Counted from the stretch's first letter, positions 35,041-46,878 are shown. The stretch: DNA of 64,000 nt from Przewalskia tangutica (GCA_029844215.1 CM056738.1:42358388-42422387); one strand, 5' to 3'. Program-made: numbers and translations. The notes: a model not told the origin generated them from the letters alone.

Positions 35041-36055
35041 CTAGGATTATTTATTTCCTGATCTCATATTTCTTTCACGGAAAACTACATTATTAAAGAT
35101 ATTTGCTCTCTTGTTTATATTATTTTTCTGTTAAATTGAATTAAGAATGAAAAAGGAAGTTTGAAGAATATATTGTCGCTATCTTGCGAAGATGATATGT
35201 TTGCAATTTGTGTGACAACTGTTTCCAAAGTGGGAGAAATAAATTATGTTTTCCCTATCTTAAATGTAATTTTGTCTTCTACGAGTAATTGTGGCATATG
35301 TTGTCACATTGAATGATTTTATCCATTCTTATTGTTCCTATTTTAGATATGGCCGTACAGGGACAAAATTGAAGTACTCCAAGCGGGAGGGGACAATGTA
35401 GAAGAGTACGTCATATTCCTGAGGGCGTGAATTCATGAGGAATAATATCCGAGGGTGATACAAAATCTATTAAAGGGTTGTATGAAGGGAAGGAGAGATG
35501 AAATTCAAAGAGTAAGGCTTTTACATATTGAACCATTTCGGCTAAAAAGAGATGATTTGGCTAATTTTATTGTAATATCGGATTGGAAAGCTATTAGTAT
35601 ATTCCCTTAGATAACCTTGGGCTAATTGATATTTATCATGAGGTTTGGACAAGTCAGCCTTTTGGAGTGTATGTTTAAATACTTGAAGCCCAGCGAGAGA
35701 GTTATGTCCTTACAAAGTTGTAATTTGCATTGTGAATTTTTTTCAATATATGAAATTATGTTGTTTGACTCTCCTTATTCTATATCTTATTTATTTTTTA
35801 AAGGGGTTGAGACATAATTGAAAGTTATTAAAATAATACAATGAGACTTTTTTCCCATTTTTGATTAAACATTTGGACTGAAGATGATGATTGGAAACTA
35901 CACGACCTTTCGATTCTACACTAAATGTGAAGTCATTACGGGAACTAATTTTCTTGAGTGTGAATATCACATGTTTAAAGTAAATATTAATGACTAAAAC
36001 TTGCTTAATTTTCCTATTTTAATATACATGACATCGAAATGCATCATTACTTAAT
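35041..36055 (+). mobile_element. Copia-4 leader
   Basis: About 1 kb between primer site and gag with no recognisable coding sequence; longer than the usual Copia leader, so an old insertion may be hidden here. Confidence 0.4.
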
Positions 36056-36552
36056 TTAAACAAGGGTGAGAAACTAAACGGTGAAAATTATGACATCTGG
36101 AGTCATAAGATGTGGTATGTACTAGAAGAGTAAGATGCTCTAGAAGATATTAACCGTGTTTTGGTTCACCCAGAAGAGGGTAACACTGACCAACACAGAA
36201 GAGATCTCGAAGCTTACAATGCATGGAAAACGAAGATTTCACTACATGTGGAATCATTGTGAGTTCTATTGTTGATGATTCCATTCACGTATGTGAGGAA
36301 TACCCTACTACGGGGACTCTTACGAGAGGCATATGGGGTATTACTGTGTCCCACCTTAGACAGTTGAGTATCAAATTTGACACTTACAAGAGGCTTCATG
36401 ATCACAATGTCAAATAACACCTTAGGGTGATGTCTAACATGATTGCTCAACTCAAAAGTGTTGGACATGTTCTCTCTAATAAGCAACAGATTCAGGAAGT
36501 GATACGGTCTCTTCCCAATAGTTGGGAATATTTGAAGGTTAACTTAATTCAT
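36056..36552 (+). pseudogene. Copia-4 gag, first part (continues at 55964)
   Basis: Frames read LNGENYDIWSHKMWYVLEE at about 36075-36130 and LEAYNAWKTKISLHVESL near 36210. Then come FDTYKRLHDHNVK and VMSNMIAQLKSVGHVLSN (36428 on) and QQIQEVIRSLPNSWEYLKVN up to the Ogre insertion. This is the UBN2-type gag of Copia elements. Two frame changes and a stop are present. The frame at the insertion point is taken up again at 55964 on the other side of the Ogre. Confidence 0.85.
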
Positions 36553-39500
36553 TGTCGCGCCCCTTTTCGACCGCGACATTTTTTAAATAAAAAACTCCTG
36601 CTTAAATAAAAAATGTTAGGAAATAAATGCTAAAATGCTAAAATATTAAAAGGTGCTTAAAAGGTTAAAATGTTTAAAGGGTGCTTTTTATATATAAAAA
36701 AAAGGCTAAAAATGCTAGAAGGTTGCTAAAGGGTGCTAAAATGCTAAGGGGTTCTTAATGCTAAGGGTTCGCGGAGTCGCCACCTAATTAATTGGGTGAA
36801 TTAGGACACCTAAATGTTAACTAGTTTAAAGTAACATTAACTCCATTTTAACGGTCTGCTAAACTGAATGAGATTCTGGATAAGGGTTCTTTATTAATCT
36901 AGAGGGAAGGGGTTAGGCACCCTCTAAGATCCGCTAACTTGCGGTTGTCCTGCCAAACCTAGGGTAATTATTATGTTTAAAAAATACGTGTTTTGAAAAT
37001 GCTTCAAAATATTTTATAAAGAAGGCATGTTGAGTAAAGTTGTAAGACTAATGCTATAGAAATATATATACAAAGTTTTAAAGTATGCATTTATATTGTT
37101 TATGGTGCAAAGTTGACTTATTTATCTGCGAGACCAAAGAATTGGTGCGTCAGGTTTAGATATGCAGTTTTAATGATTAGGCAAAAGATTAGACATGAAA
37201 TGATAAGCCTAAGATAAACAATTAGAAGTGCATTTAATTCTAAATCACCTTCCCACCCTTTATGTTCAAAGACTAATTGAATTAGCTCTCCTATTAATTA
37301 CAAGTTTAAATAGTAAAATTGCAATAAACAAATAAGGCATAAAATGAGGCAATCAAATTTAAAGAGTATGAGGAGTTGAGACGGATGACAACGTCATCTT
37401 GTCCTATTTTTGTTTAAGGATTTCTGAAGCGGGAATGCGAATGCGGATGCACATAGACGCGGGTTGCCATTTGAAGTAGCTCGTGGTGAGTCTCGCCGTG
37501 AGACTCTTCGTTTCGCTCCGATGCGTGCCATGTAAAAAGAAAGTGATAAGGATTAGTATATATCCCAAAAATTAAATAACAAACAAGCACTTGACATATA
37601 GTTTGTATTTGAGCAAGTATGCACATAAAAAACATGTGACAATATGAGATGGAATAAGAAGCCAGCAGATGGTAAAAGAAATAGGGATGGCGAGCGACGC
37701 AGCAACAAGCGAGAGGAGAAAAATAATAGCAGATTCGATTACAGTCTATAAATATAGATTCATATGCTAAAGAGAAAAGAGACAACATATGGCCAATTAT
37801 GGCATGATTCAAGATGTACAGACACAACATTTAACCAACTAGTAGGCATGCAAGGACATGGCAGAAAAGGATACAGGAATGGGCAAGCAGGAGGCAATAT
37901 TCAGATAGGCAGTCTCAGATATGAACACTGCGGAGATATGCTCAATTTATGATGAACACACTTAACACAAATTCACAAATACAAATACCAAGGTAGGGGT
38001 ATTTAGAGTTGTATGAACATGCTAAATATTCAAATGCAAACTAATACAAGTCCCTTAATTATCCAAGAGCAGAACAGAGAACTAATATACGCGAGATTCA
38101 ACATAATTTTACACTCGGGCTGATGTAGTTCCAATTACTACGAGCATTGACGATTGTCCTAGCCATAACTTATCCTTTAAACAGGTTCAGGTGTCTTTGT
38201 AAACTGGGATAAAGGCCAATGACACAGAATATCTTAACATATGTTCCACCATATCAGAACATATTATCTTTCAAATATAAGATGCAGCAGGGACTACATG
38301 TTCATATGGCATGGGAATGACCCAAGAGGTGCTAACCCTGGTATGATTTTGACTATTAGGCATAGAAGACATATAGGATTTGCTTGTTTTGTGAATATAC
38401 AGGGATATTGAGATCAATATTGAGATCAACACATTAATACCAAAAGAGGTCGCTCGAATACCCAGAGGATGCTCAGTAGACTGAGAATACCCACAACTGC
38501 ATCATATTAATCATCTTAACAAGACGCAAATAAGATCGGATATTATCTGTCCTAAAAACACGCTACCGATGCTGATATCAGACTAATCACACTAACAAAA
38601 CAGAATTACAAATACTAATAGCGATTAATTCTGACTAACAGATTCGACACAAACGAATGCACTTCAAATCATACGAAAATGGTATTAAACACAACTAGAA
38701 GAACACATCATTCGAACAAATTATAAAGCGTAAATCACCCAATAAATCTGAAAGAGAACGGGTTTACCTTCTCCGACAATAACCGAGGCAGCGTATCAAG
38801 TCGTCGGTCCACTCGGAGGGATTGCTAATGCAGTGGAAAGAAGGAAGGAGGTTTTTGCGAAAATGGTTGACTATTAAGATGGTGTTCTTACTCTGAATGG
38901 CTTGATTGGACTCTGCTCTTCGAATGCTAGTATGTGTAAAAGCGAAGGTTACTCGATCAACCACATACTGCTCTGCCTGCTCGCCTGCTGTGCTCTTGGT
39001 GTGCTCTACTCTCTGATCGAGCTCTGCTGGTGAGCTCCGTCTGTGCTCTATTCTGGATGTTCTGCCCTAAATTGCTATGTGACTGCTCTCTTCCCTGAGC
39101 TCTCTCGTCTTTTCCCCTCTAAATGCCTATTGCATGTGCTTTATATAGCCATCGTTTGGGTTCTAAGTTTGGTAAGTATTTAAGGCTGAGATTAGTGCGA
39201 TTTGTGTATGATTCGTGCGATTTGTTGACGAGATTTGGGTAGATTTTTGTGTGATACTTCAGTAGCTTTAGGAAGGTTTTGGGTGATGGATATGGTAAGG
39301 AACGAGCTGGCTGTGTGCATGGGTAAGGAAAGTCCCGGATTCTCCGGCGAGAGATCCGGGCGTGGCGGCGATTGAAGTTTTTAGGTTTAGGGTTCGTCGT
39401 TTGATTGAGGGAGAAAAGGGCTGAGGGAAATAGGCTGGGCGTGGGCCTCTGATAAGGGATAAGGGAGTGGGTCGGGGCGATGGGCCACGCGGGTGTGGGT

Positions 39501-40076
39501 TGCGGATAGATGGGCTAGAGAGGTAAGGGCCTGGGTAGTTAATGAAGGGTATTTAATTAAGTGTTAGTTTTAGGTGCTATTTTATTAGTGTTTAATTAAA
39601 TTAATAAATTGTGACTAAATTATTTAGGTGCTCTATTAATCTAATTGTTATAATAATAAATGCGGGCGCGTTATTTAATTAGTGCTTAATATTTTAGAAT
39701 GCGGCGCTATTATTTAAAAACTTATTTATTGTGCATTATTTATCATTATTTAAAATAAGTTATTAAATTGCCTTGCGTATTAATAAATGCGGCTATGCTA
39801 CTTGACACGACGTCATTGCTAAATTATTTATTTTATGTATTTATTATTAATTAAGAATCGTTTGACAGGGCTTAAAATTAATCAATGCGGCGCGGGACTC
39901 TAAGTGCTTGATACTCTACGTGAAATGCGGTTGTTATTATTAGATTGCTTATTTATGTCTGTATTTAATGTTTTATCGCTGCATTTTATTATAAAAAATC
40001 ATAAAAATTATTTTACAAAATTAGTCTAATTTTATAGCTAATGACTGGACGGGAGGGTCAAAATTGGGTGTCAACA
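36553..40076 (-). repeat. Ogre-like 3' LTR (3524 bp)
   Basis: Plus strand TGTCGCGCCCC...GGTGTCAACA; on the minus strand it starts TGTTGACACCC and ends GGGGCGCGACA. TATA box on the minus strand at 39140-39147 (TATATAAA). About 190-240 bases upstream of it (39335-39380) is a GC-rich stretch with a CCCGGAT/ATCCGGG hairpin. Small ORFs inside (for example 37414-37830) are not supported as genes. Confidence 0.94.
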
Positions 40077-40203
40077 GCTGTCCCTCTTTGTATGGAGATG
40101 ATGGAAGAATCTTCGGACAAAGACGTTGACTCATAGCCAATTTTGTCTCGACCCTCAGAATTAGAATGTTGGGCAATTAGGCAAGGCTGACGCAAAAATC
40201 AAA

Positions 40204-40400
40204 ATATGTCCCAGTGTCGAGCTATGATGACACTGGGCTGCCAGGGTCAAATACCAAGGCGGTCTAACGCGGACTCAAAGCATGTCCCAGTGTCGAGTTA
40301 TGATGACACTGGGCTACCATGGTCAAAACACCAAGGCGGGCTAACGCGGACTCAAAATTTGTCCCAGTGTCGAGTTATGATGACACTGGGCTATGGTGCT
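40204..40400 (-). repeat. 78 bp tandem repeat, 3 units, each with a 9 bp hairpin
   Basis: CCCAGTGTC and GACACTGGG, 10 bases apart, occur in every unit (at about 40209, 40286 and 40362), followed by ACCAAGGCGG and CTAACGCGGACTCAAA. The third unit is partial. Confidence 0.88.
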
Positions 40401-40929
40401 AAAAATAAAAAATAGAAGTAACTGGCTTGAACCTGGGGTGTACCGCTATGGCTTATGGTGCTGGGTTTTATGGTGATGTGGAACGAGTGGACCGACGCTT
40501 GAGGCCGCTTCTGCCATTTGTTGGGAAGGTTGACCCCCCAACAAATTGCCCCGGTTCGCTGTAAGAGAAAATCCACGTTGTGCTCCTGCTCCTGCATGCT
40601 AAGACTTAAACAAACGGTTAGTGCATAACTGTTAAGGCAAAATGATGATGCATAATTTTAAAAACAATGTGACTGTGAGTAGACAATGTTATCGTGCGAA
40701 AGTGTGATGCATGTTGTGTTGATGCGATGTTGCGAAATGCTGTGATTTTCGTCCTTGCACAGACGTGTTGCGATTGTGAGCGCAGATATGTTGTCCTTGC
40801 TGCAACTGCCCCTGTAGACTAAAGCTCCAGAAAGAGTTAGTGCATAACTGCTAAGACGGAATAATAAAGCATGAATGAGAAAAAATGCAATTTTGAGAAC
40901 AGAGAAATTGTCCATGCGTAGATGTAATA

Positions 40930-41745
40930 TGTCACGATGACGCTGTTCGGACTTGTTGTCGATAGCGTCATTGCCGGACGTATTCTGCCGGGCGTCGTTG
41001 CGTGGACTTGTGGCCGATAACGTCATTGCACGGACGTATTGCCGCCGGGCGCCGTTGCGTGGACTTGCTTGGCCGATAACGCCATTGCTCGGACGCGTGT
41101 TGCCGGGCGCCGCGTTGCGTAGACATAGTGCTGATCACGTCGTTGTCTGGACGTATTGCTGCTGGCGTCGTTACGTGGACTTGCTGTGCTGATAACGTCA
41201 TTGCCTGGACATATTTCTGCTGGCGTCGTTGCGTGGACTTGCTGATCACGTCGTTGTCTGGACGTATTGTTGCTGGAGTCGTTGCGTGGACTTGTTGTAC
41301 TGATAACGTCATTGCCTGGACGTATTGCTGCTGGCGTCGTTGCGTGGACTTGCTGTGCTGATAACGTCATTGCCTGGACGTGTTGCTGCTGGCATCGTTG
41401 CGTAGACATAGTGTTGATAACGCCGTCGTTATGCGGACGCGTATTCCGCCGGGCGTCGTTGCGTGGACTTGCGTCCGATAACGCCATTGCACGGACGTAT
41501 TGCCGGGCGCCGTTGCGTGGACTTGCCGCGGCCGATAACGTCGTTGCCTGGACGTGTTGTTGTTGGCGTCGTTGCGTAGACTTGCCGCGGCCGATAACGC
41601 CATTTCTGGACGCTTTCTTCTTTGGCGCTGCGCGTAGACATACGCCGATGACGCCGTTATGCGGGCGTATTCGCCTGGCGCCGTTTCGGACTTGCTATGC
41701 CGATAACGCCGCTGTTCGGACGTGTTGCCGCCGCCTCGTAGAATA
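40930..41745 (-). repeat. ~58 bp GC-rich minisatellite
   Basis: About 14 irregular units built of GTTGCGTGGACTTG, CTGATAACGTCATTG and CTGGACGTATTGCTGC blocks. The variation is mostly around GCC/CTG positions. Long ORFs on both strands here are a by-product of the repeat period. Confidence 0.88.
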
Positions 41746-42746
41746 AATGCTCCTGCAAGCTGAGCTTGAGAAAACGTCAGTGTATACCTGTTTAAACAAA
41801 ATGATAAATATATATGAGAAGTGCAATTTTATGGGTAGAGATGTCGTCCCTGATACGCCAGATGAATACTGAGATGTTGTCCTTGCACGGACATGCTAAA
41901 TGCCGCAACTGACGAATTGCCATGATGCCTTTGTTAGGTGCGATCGTTGGTTGCAAATTTGACTTTATGCCCACGCCGACGCGCCACTTTGTTGCAGTCG
42001 GAGTTCGACCGCTGATTGCCGATGCCTTTTCTCGCTTCGCCGCTTCGACGGACTTTGAATTTTGGATTTTTGTCATATCCTCTGCCTCTGCTGCTTCTTT
42101 CTGCGAAGAAACTTCTTGCCGTATTTTCTGCTTCGGCTATTGCACTTTCTGCTTCTGTTAATATGAAAAGACCTGCGCTCAAAGAAAATTTGTGAGTTTT
42201 GGGGGGGGTCGATTCGTATTTGACTTCGCCGCCTTGTTCCTTGATATCCGCGTGCCTGGCCTGTTTGAACTTGGAACCCCTGTCTGGTTTCCTACATTGT
42301 CCCAGTTTTGAAAAAGGGTGTTTGGCCTAAAGTGGGTCTCAATGTAGTTGCTTGTATGTTATGTATATTCTTGTTATTTTCAGAACGAAGGAAAAGTTTT
42401 CTAATGGTGTGACCGAAGCCGATTTAGGCCGCCTACGTATCCCCATGAGGGAATCAGGTCATGACGTAGTTCATTACAAGCGAATATTGGGTAAAATTCT
42501 AAAGGTGGGACCGAAGCCGATATGGCCGCCTACGTATCCGCCAAGGGAATCAGGTCGAACGTAGTTCCAATGGAAGCAAAACAAAAGAAAACATTATTAA
42601 AGGTTAAATATGAGTCTTAAATTATTCTGCTAAACTAAATTGCTCTTTCCTATCCGGGCTCTAGGCGGACCAGAACAAGGGTGCAAATCCAACCAATATG
42701 GCTTCCTGCTCTGCATCATGGCTGGTTGGGTCTTCATGCTCTGCTA

Positions 42747-43616
42747 TCAGTATCTCCTTCTTTTGGCTTCTGCGTGGTGCATGCTTGGATAAATGATTGA
42801 TTCAAGCGGAGCGGGCTCTGGCCAGGGAACACCTCTCTTCCTTTGGGGTTCATTGTACTCATTGGGGTAGGCCTCCTCCACCTGAATGACTCCCTCCTTG
42901 ATCAGCTCCTTTACTTTGTCTCTGAGTGTATAACACCTTCCCATGTCGTGTCCGATGGCCCCAGAATGGTATGCACAACTTTTGTTCCCATCATGAGCTT
43001 TGGACTTGGGATTGGGCACATTCTTTGGAATTGGCTGGAGTATCCCTGCAAACCTCAACCTCTCGTACAACTGCGACAAAGGCTCGGCTAAATGGGTGTA
43101 TACTTTGGCTGGCCTTTTTGTGGCATTTAGGCGGGGTGTGAAGATGTTTGGTGGACGGGATTTTGGTTGTGGCGTATACACGTGTGGGTATCGCAAGGGA
43201 TTGTCATACGTATTGCGAAAATAGGTTTGTGGTGGCCTTTGGTTTGTGTTTAGCTGGAGTACGTTAGGCATTCGGTTTTGTGTGGGATGTATGGGTGCAT
43301 TGTATATTGGCTGAATGGGATATGTAGTAAGCGGGTACTGGTAATAATTTGGAGGGTTTTGACTGTTTTGGTTATTTGCAGTGACGAGTGCTCTGGTGAG
43401 GTTCTTGAGCCTTTTGATTTCGGCCTGCAGGGTTGCCATTTGCAGTGGTAATTGTGCGAGGTATTCGATCGTATCTATACTGCCTTTCTTTTCAGAGACC
43501 CCTGCTTTGCCTATAGGAACCAAGACAGGTTCCGACTCGTTCTGCTCAAATGCCCTTGAATCAGTCATGTCGCTGGACCGTGCCTTTGATCTTGTGAGAT
43601 ATCGATGTTCTGCCAT
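42747..43616 (-). CDS. Ogre/Tat-type mini-gag protein, 289 aa, intact frame
   Basis: Starts MAEHRYLTRSKARSSDM. The first ~60 residues are charged, followed by a short leucine/lysine helix (LPLQMATLQAEIKRLKNL, about 77-95) likely to coil. A Pro/Asn/Gln/Tyr-rich region follows (about 100-170), then the Tat-gag C-terminal module PLSQLYERLRFAGILQPI (about 186-203). It ends in a zinc-knuckle-like CAYHSGAIGHDMGRCYTLRD and DKVKELIKEGVIQVEE. Family Gag proteins also have a central capsid (retrotransposon gag) domain of ~100 residues, and I see none, so this is an internally deleted Gag. The frame has no stop, unlike almost every other ORF in the window. It may bind the element's RNA while a full-length partner supplies capsid. 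No pol follows. Confidence 0.78.
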   Translation of the reverse strand: MAEHRYLTRSKARSSDMTDSRAFEQNESEPVLVPIGKAGVSEKKGSIDTIEYLAQLPLQMATLQAEIKRLKNLTRALVTANNQNSQNPPNYYQYPLTTYPIQPIYNAPIHPTQNRMPNVLQLNTNQRPPQTYFRNTYDNPLRYPHVYTPQPKSRPPNIFTPRLNATKRPAKVYTHLAEPLSQLYERLRFAGILQPIPKNVPNPKSKAHDGNKSCAYHSGAIGHDMGRCYTLRDKVKELIKEGVIQVEEAYPNEYNEPQRKRGVPWPEPAPLESIIYPSMHHAEAKRRRY

Positions 43617-43795
43617 TGCTTAGTCAAATACAAATCGACCTTTGGGGAAGATGATAAATCCTTTAGACAACATGTAGCAAACTGCGTTAGTGTAAAGCAC
43701 GTGATTTTGCAAAAGTGTAAATAGCATTTAGCAAGTACATGTTGCACATAAATTATCGCATTGCAAGCGAGTCCTAACATGCATGGGGACCCTTT
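43617..43795 (-). mobile_element. Ogre-like interior, 5' side of mini-gag up to the TR-GAG insertion
   Basis: Non-coding as far as I can see. The minus-strand reading continues at 51763-52438 on the other side of the TR-GAG-like insertion. Confidence 0.6.
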
Positions 43796-44329
43796 TGTTA
43801 TACCCCGTAGTTCTGACCCTACGTATGAGAGCGTATGAAAGCATGTAAGACTTAAAATTTCCAAAGGATAGGTTGACGGATTGTTCCGGACGGGTTTTAG
43901 TCAACTATGAGGCGGGTTATGACCCGGTACATTGAGAGTTCCTAAGTGTTTCAAAGGCCTAGGGCGTAGTTCGTTGAGTCTAGATTCCAACGCAACCAAC
44001 CGTTCGTCGATAGGACGTCGGAGTAGAAAGTTATGAGAATCACAAGTTCAGTGCGCAGTCGGACAGAAATGTGTTTCGGACAAAGGCGAAAGCGCGCGCC
44101 ACGGATGCAGGTCGCGCCGAAAGTACTGAGGGGTCGCTGAAGTTTCAGCCGCGCCGGAAGCGATGGCGCGGAAGATCTGAGGACCGCAGAGTTGCGGCGC
44201 CACGCCGAAGCAGCAGCGCGAGGCGGGATTCTGGGCGGAAAAACTTAGGAAAAGTCAGATTTTTCTTTTAAAAGACCTTGGGAGGGTGACAAGTGTCCCC
44301 CCCATCTGATTTTTTGCATGCACTATATT

Positions 44330-44352
44330 GACCAAGTCTTCAAGACTTGGTC
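44330..44352 (+). promoter_or_regulatory. Core-promoter palindrome of the LTR
   Basis: GACCAAGTCTT and AAGACTTGGTC, 11 bp arms around one C, directly after the TATA-like CTATATTG. Same at 49120-49142 in the 3' LTR and, with a 2-base centre, in the solo LTR at 23476-23497. Confidence 0.7.
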
Positions 44353-45519
44353 ATACTTCATCTCTCTCTTAGACAAAAGCTCTTCCTTCTCTCTTAAAAG
44401 TTCAAGCTCCTCCTTCTCTCTAAAATCCCAAGAGAAATTCTAGCCTTAAGAAAAATCTGAAAGTTAAGAACAAGAAAAGGAAGTTTGTAGCTAGCTTGTG
44501 GTGGTGTTCTCGGCAAGGAAGCTAGCAACATTTGGAATAAGTTTGGCTAACACTTTAAGGTAATGATTCTTCCTTTAGATTTAGTTTATAGTGTTGCATG
44601 TTAAGAAGAAAGAACTTGTGGTAGTAAATAATGCTCTTAGAGTCATTGCATGCTAAAAATGTGGTTTGGATATGAAGAATGGGTTAAGAAGAGATTATGA
44701 GCATGTTGTAGCCTAAAAACTACCTTAGAATTGTTAAGTGAATTGTTGTAAACTTATGGGACAGAATTTTGGGTATGTAATCCCCTTTGAATTGTTGGAT
44801 TGATTGAGCCTTAAATGTGGTATTTTGATGGTAATTTCGGCCTTGAGAAAGGTGGCAAAGTGAGTAGAAACAAAGGAAATGCTGCCCAATTTTCCCTAGA
44901 ATTTAGTGGCTTTGAGTTAGATTATTCTACATTGAAATTAGAGGTTAATGAACGTATCATGATTATTATAGGTTGAAATATTACTTGCGGTAGTTGGGCT
45001 TGGCAAGCGGATTGACCAAAGAGGTATGTGGAGCTTTCTTATCTCTTGAGCATGAGTAATTTGAACTATATAGTACGGTAGACGTACGTATTTTAAATGA
45101 AGTAAATCTACTTGTTGTACTTGACTTGTTTTAAGAAAATGTCTAAGTTGGTTGGGTTAGAGAGTTAACCCACTTATTCCTAAGTAATGGTTTAACCTAA
45201 TTAAGGTAGATAAGGATTTCGTGACATGAAGAAGTATTACGGCAATGGTGTGAGTTTGATTTGAAGTATAAGTCTCTTGGTTAATAAAAAGAACGAAATC
45301 TTTTGAAACATAAGGAGTTATAACGGCCTTATGGGAGGTTAGTTGTAACGGCCTTATGAAAGAGTATGAACGTCTAAAGCTTTAAAGCATAAAGTTAGTA
45401 TAACGGCTTTATGGGGAGTTGGTTATAATAACTTTATGAAAGGTTAAAGAGTTGGTTTTTCTTGGATAAGGTCATGAAAATGAGATTCATTTTGTGTGTT
45501 AATGAAAGCCTAAAGAAGT

Positions 45520-46285
45520 TATGAGTTTACTTGGACGTGCCGCCAGTGATGAAGGATTCCACGGGTATGCTTCCATTGTTCAGTTATGAGTTTACTTGGA
45601 CGTGCCGCCAGTGATGAAGGATTCCACGGGTATGCTTCCATTATTCAGTTATGAGTTTACTTGGACGTGCCGCCAGTGATGAAGGATTCCACGGGTATGC
45701 TTCCATTGTTCAGTTATGAGTTTACTTGGACGTACCGCCAGTGATGAAGGATTCCACGGGTATGCTTCCATTGTTCAGTTATGAGTTTACTTGGACGTAC
45801 CGCCAGTGATGAAGGATTCCACGGGTATGCTTCCATTGTTCAGTTATGAGTTTACTTGGACGTGCCGCCAGTGATGAAGGATTCCACGGGTATGCTTACA
45901 TTGTTCGGTTATGAGTTTACTTGAACGTGCCGCGATGATGGCGATTCCACGGTATGCTTCCATTGTTCGATTATGAGTTTACTTGGACGCGCCGCGCGAT
46001 GATGAAGGATTCCACGGTATGCTTCCATTGTTCGATTATGAGTTTACTTGGGCGTGCCGCGATGATGAAGGATTCCACGTATGCTTCCATTGTTCGATTA
46101 TGAGTTTACTTGACGCGTCGCCGATGATGAAGGATTCCACGGTATGCTTCCATTGTTCGATTATGAGTTTGCTTGACGCATCGCCCGATGAAGGATTCCA
46201 CGGGTATGCTTCCATTGTTCAGTTATGAGTTTACTTGGACGTACCGCCAGTGATGAAGGATTCCACGGGTACGCTTCCATTGTAT
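45520..46285 (+). repeat. 65 bp tandem repeat, 12 units
   Basis: Units start TATGAGTTTACTTGG. Units 7-11 (about 45905-46200) are shortened by loss of a CAG and one or two G residues; units 1-6 and 12 are near-identical. Confidence 0.93.
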
Positions 46286-46866
46286 TTTGATTATGAGCTT
46301 CCTATTCTTCATGTCGTGTAGTATATGATTGATGTTCTTATTGTTAGTAAGGCACAGTAAAAGGTAATTTGATTTCATCCCTGATCCCAGCTTGTTTTCA
46401 GACTTATGTTTTCATTACGATTTTCGCCACATACTTGGTACTGTTATCGACCTCCTTCGGGGTTGCGTTCATGCCGCAGTCGAGATCGTAGTTTCTTGGT
46501 CCACACTCTAGATCACTGTTCATTTTCTGGAAAGCTCCATCCCTCCGGAGGCTTTGTCTTTTGGTATGATTCCCTGAGGTTATTTACTTTTGTACATTCA
46601 GGGGGTATGGCGGGGCCCTGTCCCGCCACAGTCGTTATTCCTAGAGGTCTGTAGTCACGTTTGTGGTTTGGGCTGTAATGATAAGATGTACTGTTTCACT
46701 TTCGGTTAAGTTATTTTATGAAAGGCGGCCTTATCGGCTCGCTAGTGATGTTTACCTTATACATATTTTGTTCCATGTATGTTCCGCTGCTATTCTCTGA
46801 TGCATACCTGATAGGGTACCCCGGTAGGGTACTAGTCGCGGCCCCGGGGTCGGGTCGTGACAAAAG

Positions 46867-46878
46867 TGGTATCAGAGC
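46867..46878 (+). promoter_or_regulatory. Primer-binding site, tRNA-iMet
   Basis: TGGTATCAGAGC, four bases after the LTR end (CAAAAG spacer). Confidence 0.92.

Larger units (their letters stand above)
40077..42746 (-). mobile_element. Ogre-like 3' non-coding interior with minisatellites
   Basis: Between the mini-gag and the 3' LTR where pol should lie. It contains three 78 bp repeats with hairpins (40204-40400), a ~58 bp GC-rich minisatellite (40930-41740) and two copies of a GCCTACGTATCC motif (near 42430 and 42528). Adjacent to the LTR is a purine tract (ACAAAGAGGGACAGC on the minus strand). No pol-like translation was found on either strand. Confidence 0.75.
43796..46862 (+). repeat. TR-GAG-like 5' LTR (3067 bp)
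   Basis: TGTTATACCCCGTAG...GGGTCGTGACA. GC-rich island about 44085-44235, TATA-like CTATATTG at 44323, palindrome 44330-44352, ATAACGGC words about 45320-45410, and 12 copies of the 65 bp unit (45520-46280). Confidence 0.95.

Noticed and set aside
37414..37830. 138-codon minus-strand ORF (second copy 53440-53724)
   Set aside because: Lies within the Ogre LTR, is low-complexity (Cys, His, Tyr, Phe rich), changes frame between the two LTR copies and resembles no known family.
41267..41746. 159-codon plus-strand ORF and 154-codon minus-strand ORF at 41023-41487
   Set aside because: Products of the GC-rich minisatellite: repeats without stops on both strands give repetitive polypeptides with no domain.
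45520..46285. CRISPR-like regular repeats
   Set aside because: Units are contiguous and nearly identical over all 65 bp with no variable spacers, lie inside an LTR, and the genome is a plant's.
46867..46878. tRNA gene at the TGGTATCAGAGC sites (also 35029, 63826)
   Set aside because: Only the 3'-end complement of initiator tRNA is present, at LTR borders; no cloverleaf or A/B boxes.
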